Assembly: GCA_037976565.1 (NCBI GenBank)
Contig: CP137686.1
Span: 960,646 to 1,024,645 of the forward strand
DNA from: Mesocentrotus franciscanus
Taxonomy: Eukaryota; Echinodermata; Echinoidea; Camarodonta; Strongylocentrotidae
DNA length: 64,000 bases
Direction of reading: 5' to 3'
Every line of letters begins with the position of its first letter. The first letter of the stretch is position 1. The notes beneath the pieces are model-generated. The model saw nothing but the letters and a program-made list of their open reading frames with translations. It had not been told where the DNA came from and did no database searches. Below, in pieces: positions 13,101-22,125 of this stretch. The translations under genes and the position numbers were made by a program.

Positions 13101-15247
13101 AAATTTGGGTTGTACAGAGATTCATTGTCAGTGAACTTCAATGCAGGGCTTCTGGGCTTGTTCTGGGGGGGTGTTTCACAAAGACTAAGATCGACTTTAA
13201 GTTGGACTTAAGTATGGCGGGCCATTCATGCCATTGGTTGCTGTCACAATTGGTCCCTAAATTATAATCTTTAGATAATATTTTTTCCATCAATAATGAA
13301 CTATCAAAAAACGTAAACTCTGTAGATTTGAGACCACGATTTGTACATCCCTTGAAAGACAAATGCCAGTAAATGGTAAGAGCAAACAGTGGCATGAATG
13401 GCCTGTTATACTTAAGTCCAACTTAAAGTCGATCTTAGTCTTTGTGAAACACTCCCCTGGTCTTGACATTTTAATTTGTTGGGGATGATTTCATGTCGTC
13501 TAAAGCTTTGTTCACATATGATGCAATAAATTCACAAATGCTACGGCAAATTTGAGCAAAATAAAATTATGGAAGAATAGGACGCTTCCCATTTCTGTCT
13601 CTTATAGCATGTGGAGATGTTGTGGTACAGTGGTTCATTTACTTGATGCTCAATCCAAGGGTTGAGGGTTCAAATCCCTGCCCAGCACTATTGTCCTTTG
13701 GCAAGACATTTATCCACATTTTCCACTCTCCACCCATGTGTTAAATGGGTTCCCAGTAGGATGCAAAAGTCATTGTAGAATGTTAAGCATTATGAGTGGA
13801 TGTAATACAGTGCAGGAACATGAATCTAATAACAGGGGTCATAATAAATCTGTAAAGTGCCGAGAGACATCATTGATGTATTGATCACTATATAAACCCA
13901 GATATTATACACAGAGATAAGCGACTACTCTTAGGGTTCTATTTTGCATACAACTACCTTTTTTCCATCCCTGCTTATCATAAATTTACACGCAAAAGTT
14001 TTGCCGCAGCAATTTCTTTGGGTGAGCATGTAAACAAGGCATGACAATACACAAATTACGATCTTTGGTGATGTAGGCAAGACTATAAACATAGCTTGGC
14101 AAAATTAAGTGGCAGGAAAATACAAGTCCAGAACACAAAATGCATTATTGAATTTATTGTTGAAATTCCTGATTTTATTCCAATGAAGTAGAACCAAACC
14201 ATTAGGACACAGAGCTAGTAATTCTCTCTACTACCCTCTACTACCCTCTACTGCCTTGATTGCACTTGATAACTTCTTGGACATCCCATTGAAATGTGTG
14301 TTATAGAATTAACATGCATATCTATAAGATGTCCACGAACTTAGACTTATGATGGTTTCGAGAAACTGGTCCCAGGTGTGTACCTTGATTGGACCAGGTA
14401 GGTGATAGAGAAGGAGTGGAAACTCTTGTAATTTATTCGAATGCATGCGTGAGTTCTAAAGCGTAACAATGGGATGCGTAACATTCCACTTGGCTTTGAA
14501 GTTCCATGCTCCAAGCCGCTCCTCCACTGCGGGGAATTTTGGAGGCCAGGCACCAGTTTCACATTCATTAAATTACCCGCAAAATTTCAGTGTAAATTAT
14601 AAACTTTATATGGGGATTGTATTGGGAATAGTGCATCAAACAATTTTTCAAATTTAGTACTTCGCCCTTCCTATAATTTGTGTGCCAGAGTTGGTAAAAG
14701 AAAAATTAGATCCTGACAACAATTGATGAGAAATCATTGAAAGGGACAGCGAACATTTGCTGAGATACCATTTTCTGATGTAGGAATTCTAAATCCTGAT
14801 ATTTCATGCGCTCTTTTATCTCACCACCTGGTCAACAGTTGCAGATTAGCACATAACTTTTCGGCAGCTTGGAGCATGGGGTCAAAGGAGAGCGGCTTGA
14901 TTCCACTCCTTCTCTATCACCTCCTGATTGGACTTAATGTTACCCCCAAAATGCCACTGAGCCATGTCAAATGACAAACTTTTCATCAACAGATATTACA
15001 AAATATTATGCCTTTTGTGTTCTGGACACGTTTTTTTTTGTGCCACCAGATTTGGCTAAACTACCTAAACTCAGTCATATTGATTTACCTCAAGGTGATT
15101 GGCTGTGAAGTGAAGATAGAGCTGATAATACAAAAAGAGACACATCGATGAAAGAACAACAAGCCAGGTTAATTGTTGGGCTGTTGAGATGCAAAAGCGT
15201 TTTGAGAACTGATTCAAGTATCTCCTCATAGTGGCCATCTTTGCCAT
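6970..15247 (-). CDS. DIPK2: DIPK2-family divergent secretory-pathway protein kinase, complete six-exon gene
   Basis: Coding exons are 15247-15089, 12782-12291, 11593-11453, 9821-9662, 8096-7950 and 7148-6970. They total 1278 nt, 425 residues plus TAA, close to vertebrate DIPK2A (about 430). Every junction is GT-AG and the phases (0,0,0,1,1) match. Family hallmarks seen: CPACFGTS near residue 63, VKNVYFA near 97, VVMKK near 110 (Lys in the place of the ATP-binding Lys), CPSRRLLDR, AFNPEPL, GWPFPAYQGACGR, catalytic-loop-like DVSEDN (Asp285, Asn290), IDAEN (Asp303, in the DFG position), HNYYAVCQ, and a C-terminal GGLLH...KEL segment. Known of the family: DIPK proteins are kinase-fold proteins of the secretory pathway, and DIPK2A (HASF) is reported as Golgi-resident and secreted; substrates are poorly defined. 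The N-terminal hydrophobic stretch suggests a signal-anchor. I cannot assign it to the A or B paralogue; a single pre-duplication gene is likely. Transcript ends are not visible. Confidence 0.95.
7215..7312 (+). repeat. SINE 3' end in DIPK2 intron 5
   Basis: The end motif (gtaaagcgc ... cgctatataaatccatattattatt) recurs at the end of the SINE at 13616-13912. Truncated retroposon. Confidence 0.55.
7798..7846 (-). pseudogene. Partial duplicate of the 3' end of DIPK2 exon 5 with donor site
   Basis: On the minus strand this reads NYYAVCQGLFG followed by GTAAGT, nearly the same as the end of exon 5. The matching plus-strand segments are 7794-7838 and 7934-7978, offset by 140 bp. No acceptor or 5' half of the exon is present. 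Read-through from the real exon hits a stop a few codons into the intron. It is therefore a tandem-duplication relic rather than an alternative exon, though it carries a competing 5' splice site. Confidence 0.8.
7950..8096 (-). CDS. DIPK2: DIPK2 coding exon 5
   Basis: 147 nt, phase 1 at both ends. Acceptor TTCTCTCAG|AT, donor TTCG|GTAAGT. It encodes NPGWDVKHQ, a Cys-containing segment (CGSRREC) and HNYYAVCQGLF, the family's conserved HNYYAVCQ block. The last ~30 nt and the donor are duplicated about 140 bp downstream (see the partial copy at 7798-7846). Confidence 0.95.
9662..9821 (-). CDS. DIPK2: DIPK2 coding exon 4: catalytic core
   Basis: 160 nt; starts in phase 0 after CATACAG and ends in phase 1 at GATG|GTAAGG. 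Residues 265-317 include IAEQLSENRDEFALYL, the catalytic-loop-like DVSEDNLAV (Asp285, Asn290) and VLVIDAEN with Asp303 in the metal-binding DFG-like position. All three polar residues expected of an active DIPK2 kinase fold are present. Confidence 0.96.
9905..11018. mobile_element. Mariner-like terminal-inverted-repeat element enclosing a LINE fragment
   Basis: CAGTCAAACCTGCTTTAGTG at the left matches the inverse of the right end (GGTTTGACTG), and both ends are flanked by TA, as in Tc1/mariner insertions. The left arm also contains an internal inverted copy (to about 10009), so either a short MITE plus a solo end, or one composite element, is present. No transposase is visible; the core is LINE sequence. 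Confidence 0.7.
10236..10718 (-). pseudogene. Non-LTR retrotransposon (LINE) RT C-terminal fragment in DIPK2 intron 3
   Basis: An open minus-strand stretch of about 160 codons: IREAAFTCLVRPHLEYASSV, NKLEGVQNRGARFV and FFPRTIRAWNLFP. This is the post-catalytic C-terminus of a CR1/jockey-type LINE RT (the LxYASxVW, QxxAxRF and RTxxxWNxLP motifs). No catalytic YADD or FADD segment. It sits between mariner-like termini. Confidence 0.88.
11298..11320. repeat. Poly-T run
   Basis: About 23 T, within an imperfect direct repeat (aaatggatccatgtgaaacagtttcc at 11331-11356 and again at 11401-11426). DIPK2 intron 3. Confidence 0.85.
11453..11593 (-). CDS. DIPK2: DIPK2 coding exon 3
   Basis: 141 nt, 47 codons, phase 0 at both ends. 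Acceptor TTGAG|GCT, donor GTTCAG|GTAACT. It encodes residues 218-264 and contains GWPFPAYQGACGRF, matching the GWPFAKYLGACGR block of the family, followed by an aromatic/basic helix. No ORF scanner would flag so short an exon. Confidence 0.95.
11964..12024. repeat. 61 bp hairpin
   Basis: gtttaaacatatttgtggct and its inverse (agctacaaatatgtttaaac) with a short loop, in DIPK2 intron 2 about 270 bp below exon 2. Confidence 0.85.
12291..12782 (-). CDS. DIPK2: DIPK2 coding exon 2: Cys-rich segment and N-lobe
   Basis: 492 nt, 164 codons, phase 0 at both ends. Acceptor CTCTGTAG|AAT and donor TTGCAG|GTGAGA. It encodes residues 54-217: KCPACFGTS with conserved cysteines, LFDYVNVKNVYFATY, the VVMKKLG strand, then RCPSRRLLDRIWDTF and the exon-final TIAFNPEPLILQ. 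These blocks align collinearly with vertebrate DIPK2A as I remember it. An overlapping minus-strand ORF at 12605-12856 is in another frame and has no family similarity. Confidence 0.97.
13165..13457. repeat. 293 bp foldback MITE
   Basis: ggggtgtttcacaaagacta on the left and tagtctttgtgaaacactcc on the right. Arms of about 80 bp are nearly perfect inverses and include aagtccaacttaaagtcgat. DIPK2 intron 1. Confidence 0.92.
13616..13912 (+). repeat. tRNA-derived SINE in DIPK2 intron 1
   Basis: The head has gtggtacagtggttcat (A-box-like) and gagggttcaaatccctgcc (B box). The body ends in the tatataaaccca...attat motif that recurs at 7290-7312. This is a dispersed Pol III retroposon. Confidence 0.8.
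14271..14373. repeat. Foldback element related to 63259-63386
   Basis: cccattgaaatgtgtgttat and agacttatgatggtttcgag are shared with the element in CASK intron 1, but this copy's left end is truncated. Confidence 0.7.
14375..14945. repeat. ~570 bp inverted-repeat element
   Basis: ggtgatagagaaggagtgga at 14401 and its inverse at 14903-14922, plus inner gctccaagccgctcc pairing with gagcggctt. DIPK2 intron 1, ending about 145 bp before exon 1. Confidence 0.75.
15089..15247 (-). CDS. DIPK2: DIPK2 coding exon 1: start codon and signal-anchor
   Basis: 53 codons from ATG at 15247 to a GAG|GTAAAT donor (phase 0), which fits the phase-0 start of the next exon. The N-terminus is basic (two Arg at 8-9, Lys16, Arg17), followed by a hydrophobic stretch at about residues 26-45 (LTWLVVLSSMCLFLYY), typical of a type II signal-anchor. 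An in-frame TAA lies about 65 nt upstream of the ATG. Further in-frame ATGs at codons 4 and 7 are possible alternative starts. The family's first exon is poorly conserved, so the call rests on topology, phase and position rather than residue identity. Confidence 0.85.
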
Positions 15248-15380
15248 TTGTGAGGAACTGAGGAGAGCAATAGCTAAGCCTATGGAGGAGAAATGAAGAA
15301 AATGAGCAACAAATTATTAAGTAAATAGACTCATTTCATAGATCTATATCAATGTATTCGTAGCACAAGTAACATAAGGC
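15248..15380 (-). other. Probable DIPK2 5' UTR segment
   Basis: Sequence immediately 5' of the DIPK2 ATG on the minus strand. It contains an in-frame TAA about 65 nt upstream, and an acceptor-like CTCCATAG about 30 nt upstream that could begin the exon. Promoter position is unknown; DNA to about 18040 holds no other recognised gene. Confidence 0.4.
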
Positions 15381-15775
15381 GAGTTGGCTCAGTCGGTAAA
15401 GCGTCTGCCTGTCGAACCAAAGATCTTGGGTTTGAATCCCACCCAGGCGGATGACTGAAGCCTGCGTTGCGTATTTAACGTACCCCTCCCCTTGTTTCAT
15501 AGACGCAGGCTATGTTAAGTGTAAAGCACTCCGTCCCTCGGATAGGACGTTAAATGGAAGCCCCGTGTAGAGGAGAGTCACCACCTTTGCACGTTAAGAA
15601 CCCACTGCACTATTCATATAAGTGTAGGGGAAACCCTGGTGTAGTGGTCCACCTGCACACCCCAGTATATACATGTACATCTGCAAGAATCTTCAGTATT
15701 GAAAGAGACAGATTATCCATAAGAAGTTTGCTTTCAAGAAAAGCAGAAAATAAAACACAGAATCAAGAATCTGAA
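15381..15775 (+). repeat. tRNA-derived SINE upstream of DIPK2
   Basis: A tRNA-like head (gcgagttggctcagtcgg A box, gggtttgaatcccacc B box) is followed by a longer unrelated body and an A-rich tail (aaaataaaacacagaatc). The missing acceptor-stem pairing and the long body rule out a functional tRNA. It lies about 135 bp 5' of the DIPK2 start codon in opposite orientation. Confidence 0.85.
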
Positions 15776-18241
15776 TTCTGATGCCGACTAATAAGAAAAA
15801 TGAGACAAAAATATACAATTTCTGTATTACGATCACTGATTAAAAAAAAAAAAATTATGATGTTATTTTCAGAGTCACTCTACTCTCTATTTTTATTAAA
15901 GAGTAAGACTAGACTTCCACTCCAGCAAAGCATAGAGAGTCAATGCTAATGCGTATTGACCTCTAGCGCTGTACTACATGTACATGCTAATAGGCAGCAA
16001 TTGCACACGTGAATACCGGTAGTCAATACACACATAACACACAAATGCACACAATGAATAAGATGTGGCTGTAAGCAAGTTTGACAGTAGTCTTACGATT
16101 TGAATTTTCAAATTATTCTTTCTAACATCGGTAAGTTGAAAAAATTGTATTTTACTGCTATTTAGGTGTCATCAATTGTCACTAAAGTACCAATTTTGAG
16201 TGAAATCAGTTGAGTTTTATACAGTGGTGTTTGAATGTTAAAAATCAATAGAGCAGGTTTTATACACAGCCAGGATAGTAATGCAGCTATGTGTGTAGTC
16301 TTGTAGACTTCTTGCAAATTCACTCCTTTCAACAGGCATTTAATAACACTACACAAAATACCACACATCGGACTTACCAAAAATTCTGTCATTCAATACG
16401 GGCTATTCTATTCATAATATGAGTCCAAAATAATTTAAATAACTTTCACGCATATCATGTAAAGATAAAATACGCGTCATATATTTTAACATGGTATTTG
16501 ATAGGCTAAATACCTTTAAAATGTCGTGTCTACCGGCCAGGATTGTAACTTCCGTCCTCTTTCTTTAATGTACAGTGTAGCATAGACTATTTTCTAGTGA
16601 CTATTCCCCGCCGCCTTCCTTGGTTGATGTTTGACCAATTTGTTTACTTTCTTGAATCATCATCTATATGCTCGACTCGATCATTGCATGCGCTGCACGT
16701 CTGGAGCTGGGGTGGGGGGGGTAAGCATCATGATTATGGGTATATTCACTCGGGTATTCACTATTGTTCTTTGGTTTGCGTTATATGGCAAATTTTTTTT
16801 CCCTACGGATTTGTATGACATCCATCGCCGAGTGATGCCCATGCACGGAGGTGTGTTTATTGCAACAAAGGAAGACTTGGTTGCTAGCAGGGTTACTATA
16901 TACATATGAAAAACTTTCGTTCATCTGCTCCGCACGCATCGCACCGTGAGCTACAACACGTGAAATTCCTTACCATTTCATGCATTACCTACGCTAAATC
17001 ACAGCAATAGCCTAACTGAACCCACTTTTAATACCATCTCGGCCTGAATTTTAAAGTTCAATGTTTTCTCTTTAAGATGATATAAATTAGAAATAATTTC
17101 ATTCGTGGGGAAAGGTTGCACTTTTTGCTTTAAAATGTTCAAAAAAAACCTTTCACGACACTTTCTCTATGGAGGTCAACGGATTTTCGCCCAAAATCCG
17201 TCAACTCTCCATACTTATCTTGGCTGTAGAACTGATTCGATGGCCGAATCGCACCATCTCGCATATCAAATTAAAGCAGAGAGTTTAACGATTCCAGTAA
17301 TGTATCATTCATTTTGATTGGATAAGAGGAACAGGTTGCACTTTTGCATCCAATGATTTGCTGTCTCTCATGTATGCTCCTTTTTGCGCAAGAGCATGAC
17401 ATATGCCACACTACACGAGTTCCATAGACGTACACATTAGCGTGCGAACATTTGCGTTGCATGTGATTTGAAACAGCATGTCTCCTCTCGGAATGTTCTT
17501 CGAACCTGTCCATTTTGTGTAGTTATTTCTATCAATATGTGAGTTTTAACCTTAAATATAGAAAGAAGAAGACATGTAGACTGTAGTAATGATAATTAAA
17601 TGGTGATACATCATGGACTTGTTGTGTAATTTGCCAGTGACCATGAAGAAACACAAAGGATTTTGTAAAATTGTTCGTCGTAAACTTCAGACCCTGAGAG
17701 AGGAATGTTCCATTTGATTGTGGGGTTAAATATATAATTAGTGAACTCCTTGATATTGAATTATCGATATGAATTCAATCTTCAACAGTTTTAAAGTCTT
17801 GTTATTGTTTTTGTGTCGTCTTAGAATTTCATTAAAAGACATAAACATGCAAATGAAATCGTCCTTGTTTTATGTTCATGTTATGAACAAGACCCATTCT
17901 CCCTATTTTGTCATAATGGACGCACCCAGCGATCTGTGTTACGCGCCAGTGCACACTGCGGGACTTGGTGCGAAGCTCTGTGCAGAGTTGACCGAGCCGG
18001 TGAGCAATCCATTTTATGAACGAATTCGCCCCAAAGTTTTCCATAAGTAGAAGAGTTAGAGACAAACTGCGAGATCCTGTGGTGCAAGAGTGACAGCTAG
18101 GAACCAAAAACCTGTAGGACTTATGTCGCATTTTACTACAAGCCACATGAAGGAGACGAATCCAGCTTACTTGAGCTCCAACAATCACTTCCAAGATTGA
18201 ACACGAATCACCTCATTGTCATCGCGGGGGAGACTTCAACC

Positions 18242-18521
18242 CAGTGGCGGATCCAGCTAGCAAAAAAAAACAGGTAAAAACACCCTTTTTTTTGAAAAAA
18301 GAAGAAGATGGGCCCCCTCCCCTGGCGCCAAAGGGGTTGGCGGTGGAAAAAATCACCCTTCCGTAGGGAAAAAAAGTTTTCGGGTGCGAAAAAAAAAAAT
18401 TGTGCTCACTACCGCCCCCCTCACACTGAGCGAAAAATCGACCGGCACGATTTTCAAATTTTCGCACGAAGTGGGCCCCTTTTTAGGCCCCCTCCCTTGC
18501 CGCCGGCTGGATCCGCCCCTG
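18242..18521. mobile_element. 280 bp hAT-type MITE inserted in a LINE endonuclease motif
   Basis: Ends are CAGTGGCGGATCCAGC and GCTGGATCCGCCCCTG, flanked by a perfect 8-bp duplication CTTCAACC (18234-18241 and 18522-18529). It splits the LINE endonuclease GDFN motif. Length, TIR and 8-bp TSD indicate a non-autonomous hAT-like element. Confidence 0.88.
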
Positions 18522-18737
18522 CTTCAACCTCCCAGGATTCGGACTGGATTAACCGAAGGGTGAAAGAATGTGGCCGCCGTGCACCCTAGCTAGCTAGTCC
18601 TGCCTTTAATACGTACATCACAAGTTTGGAGAGATGTGGATGACAATGGTCTAGTTCAACTAGTAGAGGAACTTACAAGACGACAGAACATTCTCGACTT
18701 GTACCTCACCAACAATCTCACTGTTTCATACAATGTG

Positions 18738-19121
18738 TCCGTAGTCGTATCATGACGTACAATATTACCCCCCGGAAATTCCCCCGAGGACAATTACCCC
18801 CGGAAAATTACCCCCCGAGCACAATTACCCCCAGAAAATTACCCTCGGGAGGACAATTATCCCCCCGGCCCCCAGAACAACCAAGGACAATTACCATCCC
18901 CGAGGACAATTACCCCCCTGTTCGTTATAATATAAAGGGGAAGTCCAGCCGGCCTGATAATATTAAAGCAGATATTTTTTCTGGGGGTAATTATCCTCGG
19001 GGGTGGGGGTAATTCTCCGGGGGGGGGGTAATTTTCCAGGGGTAATTGCCCCTGGTGGGTAAATGTCCTCGGGGGGTAATTTTCCGGGGGTGATTGCCCA
19101 GGGGGTAATTGGCCTAGAACC
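18738..19121. mobile_element. About 380 bp insertion made of inverted attaccccc-type repeats
   Basis: It interrupts the same LINE between its NLTVSYNVSVV and VPGISDH segments. The flanks share tccgtagt (8 bp). The left half is dominated by aattaccccc units, the right half by their complement gggggtaatt, so the element folds back on itself. Confidence 0.72.
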
Positions 19122-20169
19122 GTCCGTAGTTCCTGGCATTTCGGATCATTACCGTCCTCTTCTAATCCTGGACATGAAGTTCCTGTCTACAGCAATTAAA
19201 GCAGACAAGGACGCACTCCAGGTCAGCATGTCAAGAGTTGCGGGTGACATAGCATCAAAGTACATGTATGATTAGGCCACCACTAGTGAACTGTGGAACA
19301 TATTTCAGACTGGAATCAAGAATGGTATAGAGGCACACATTTCCCAGACAAAACCAACTTACCATATGAGTGACTGCAAGAATCAGGAAGCTCATCAAAA
19401 GAAGCAGGGTTATTAAGAGATATACAAAAATCTCTTGAAGACCACGGGACTTATCCCCTATGACCTGAAAGAGCACAACAGATGTATGAAGAGGAACATC
19501 CAGTCAGAGATGAGGAAAGAATACTGGAAATATCTTGAGTCGATCTTTGAAAAAAACGAGAATGAAAACCATATGGGGCCATATGAAGAGATTCTGGAGC
19601 TTCATATAACATAACCGGAGTGACAGTGGAGGAATCTCACATCTCAACTCAGATGGAAGGAAGTTATATTAACCGACCCCACTGAGAAAGCACAATTCCA
19701 AGCGGTGTTCACGAAAGAGACTCCAGCTAGCCCCACCTGATCAGATCTGCTACCTCCCAACTCGCCTTATGAAACCATGCCAGATATCATCATCACAACG
19801 GCAGGTATCAAGAAATTGCATGACAATCTCAAACCAAGGAAAGCCCCATGTCGTGCATGATGGGATTACTCCCACGAGTACTCAAGGAGCTGTCAGTTGT
19901 CATAGCACCTTCCTTGTGTGGAATCGTCAGGAAGTCTTACATCACTAGAGAGATAATACCAGAAGATTGGAGCGATTCCAACGTAGTTCCAGTCTATTTA
20001 AGGGAGACAGCAGAACCAAGCAACTAAAGGCCCACCTCACTTACTTGTATCTCATGTAAATTGATTGAGGAAGCATATCGTAGCGAGCAATATCCGATGC
20101 CGCATGCCGCAGTGAGAAACGAAAACGTAAACGAGAATATTATTTTTCTAGATTTAAACGTGTCAGAAG

Positions 20170-22125
20170 TAATATAGGATTTCCCGGCCAAATCCGCGAG
20201 TTTGTCATTAAAATTAATTTGTCTTGCGTTCAAATTCGACGGTTTTAGTGCTGTCAGGTATATCTCGGGTTTTTATTCCTTTTTCTAGTTTTAAAATCTA
20301 TGAAGTTTTCGTTAGAATCTATGTATGTTCCATTCAAATTAATGAACAATGTGCTTCTTTCGCTATTTGGTCATTCGATTTGGCGCAACACGATTTGCTG
20401 ACATCGCGACGGAATACTTCTAGCATTCTAATTCATTTGTAGCATTCAAATTAGCACTTTGTGCACTTATATTGATGGTCAATATACATTTCTCGTTTAT
20501 TAAACACTTTTTATAGCTCATTCTATTTCTTTCAAGAATTTTTTTTTTCATGTGTATTTCATCATATTTTATTTTCTTGCATTTATACACTTATACTTAT
20601 TAGATTTATCTGATATTCATTAGCATTAAAGTTACTACGGACTTGATGGTCTCAATATGTTTGTAAATGTTCACGTTTACTTAATGTCTGACTACACCCA
20701 TATGCATTGTCCTGAAAATTAATAAATGGAATAAGAGATTAGACCCCAATGGCAAATCATGCATTTTAATTGCATTATTTTAAAACTGTTAACGTGTGTT
20801 GCATTTCTTCCCCTAACATTCCTAACTTGAATAAACATATTTCAAATACGAATGACAGGTGTGAATTTAAATGATAAAAATGACGCCTCGACAAGTGACG
20901 ATTAATTTGAATGCTAGTTGAGCAGTTCCTCAATTAAATGACAGATCTATGAAACCCTTCGACCAAAATCCTAAATTAAATACAACAAGGGAATCGCCTG
21001 CTGTCTCGCCTGCATTACGCAATTCGACATGATGAAAAATTGAGGTATGGACATTATTTATAGGCAGGGTGGCCCATTAGCAGGCCCCCCAAAAATGAAA
21101 TCCTCTGAATCTAATCAGCATTTTGAAGTGAATATTGACTAAGAATCATCAGAAGAATTATTGACTATTGTTTGTACCAAGATTGATAACTTTCATGAAA
21201 TATGAACAAACAACAATAATTCTCATATTAAGTTGTGAAAATATAATCCAAGTCTACTGACCTAAAATGACCTTTGACCTTGACTTTGTGACCTGGATTT
21301 TGTGTCATATGATTTGTGACACTTGTTAACCCTTGGGTACAAGTTTCATGGAATTTGAACAAACACTTTTGAAATTATGCTAAAAGTTCAAAATCTTGAT
21401 GTTGATGCCACAACATAGTCTAAGTTTGCAGACCTGAAATGACATTTGACCTTGACTTTGTCACCTAAAGACTAATAACATGATTGGTGATACTTGATAA
21501 CCCTTATGTTCAAGTTTCATGGAATAGGAATGTATACTTTCAAAATTACGATAAAAATACAAAATCTTAACCTGATGCCACAACATAGTCTAAGTTTGAT
21601 GACCTGAAATGACCTTTGACCTTGACTTAGTGACCTGAAATTCTACTCACATGATTGGGGATACTTGATAACCCTTTAGTCTAAGTTTCATTGAATAATA
21701 ACTTATACTTTCAAAATTATATTACAAATTCAAAAACTTAACCTCAGGTTAAGTTTTTGATGATGATGCCACAACACAGTCTAAGTCTGTTGACCTTATA
21801 TGACCTTTGACCTTAACTTTGTGACCTGAAATTCTCCTCACATGATTGGGGATACTTGATAACCCTTTAGTCCAAGTTTCATTGAATAAGAACTTATAAT
21901 TTCAAAATTATATTAACAATTCAAAGGTTAAGTTTTTGACGTTGACGCCGCCGCCGCCACCGGAAAAGCGGCGCCTATGTCTCGCTTTTTGCTACGCAGG
22001 CGACTGACAAAAACGGGAAAATTGAATGATAATTGGCATGGCAGAGCCGATCTGCGCTAACTTAAATGCAAAGTAAATGAATTCGAATGACAAACTCGCG
22101 AATTTTGCCGGGAAATCCTATATTA
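20170..22125. mobile_element. About 1.96 kb element with ~40 bp terminal inverted repeats
   Basis: The left end (TATAGGATTTCCCGGC...CGCGAGTTTGTCATT) is repeated in inverse at 22085-22123. The flanks contain TA-rich sequence compatible with a TA target. Inside: AT-rich DNA with no supported gene at 20240-21050, a tandem array with DR1-like cores at 21250-21935, and a GC-rich patch at 21950-22010. No transposase recognised. Confidence 0.65.
21250..21935. repeat. Tandem array, about four ~170-180 bp units
   Basis: Each unit carries a tgacctttgacctt-type core (one reads tgacatttgacctt), an acatgattggggatacttga segment, aagtttcattgaat and a gatgccacaaca motif. Units diverge by several percent. 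The array ends at a ccgccgccgccac patch. Confidence 0.85.

Larger units (their letters stand above)
18040..20075 (+). pseudogene. Decayed LINE: endonuclease and RT N-terminal region, interrupted by two small DNA elements
   Basis: Fragments in several frames read as an APE-type endonuclease: YKPHEGDESSLLELQQSL, then VIAG|DFN broken by a 280 bp insertion, then LVEELTRRQNILDLYLTN, then PGISDHYRP after a second insertion. Further right come RT-leading motifs (IKKLHDNLKPRKAP, DGITPRVLKEL, IIPEDWSDSNVVPVY). Multiple frameshifts and stops show it is dead. Ends abruptly at about 20075. Confidence 0.85.

Noticed and set aside
15381..15453. Possible functional tRNA gene
   Set aside because: A and B boxes are good, but the acceptor stem does not pair and the sequence runs into a SINE body and A-rich tail.
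16631..16909. 92 aa plus-strand ORF with a hydrophobic stretch
   Set aside because: Overlaps ORFs on two other frames, has no recognisable domain, no splice signals with matching phase and no neighbour of the same kind. Recorded as unsupported.
17832..18194. 120 aa minus-strand ORF
   Set aside because: The plus strand of its higher-coordinate half encodes LINE endonuclease sequence (YKPHEGDESS...), so this ORF is its antisense shadow.
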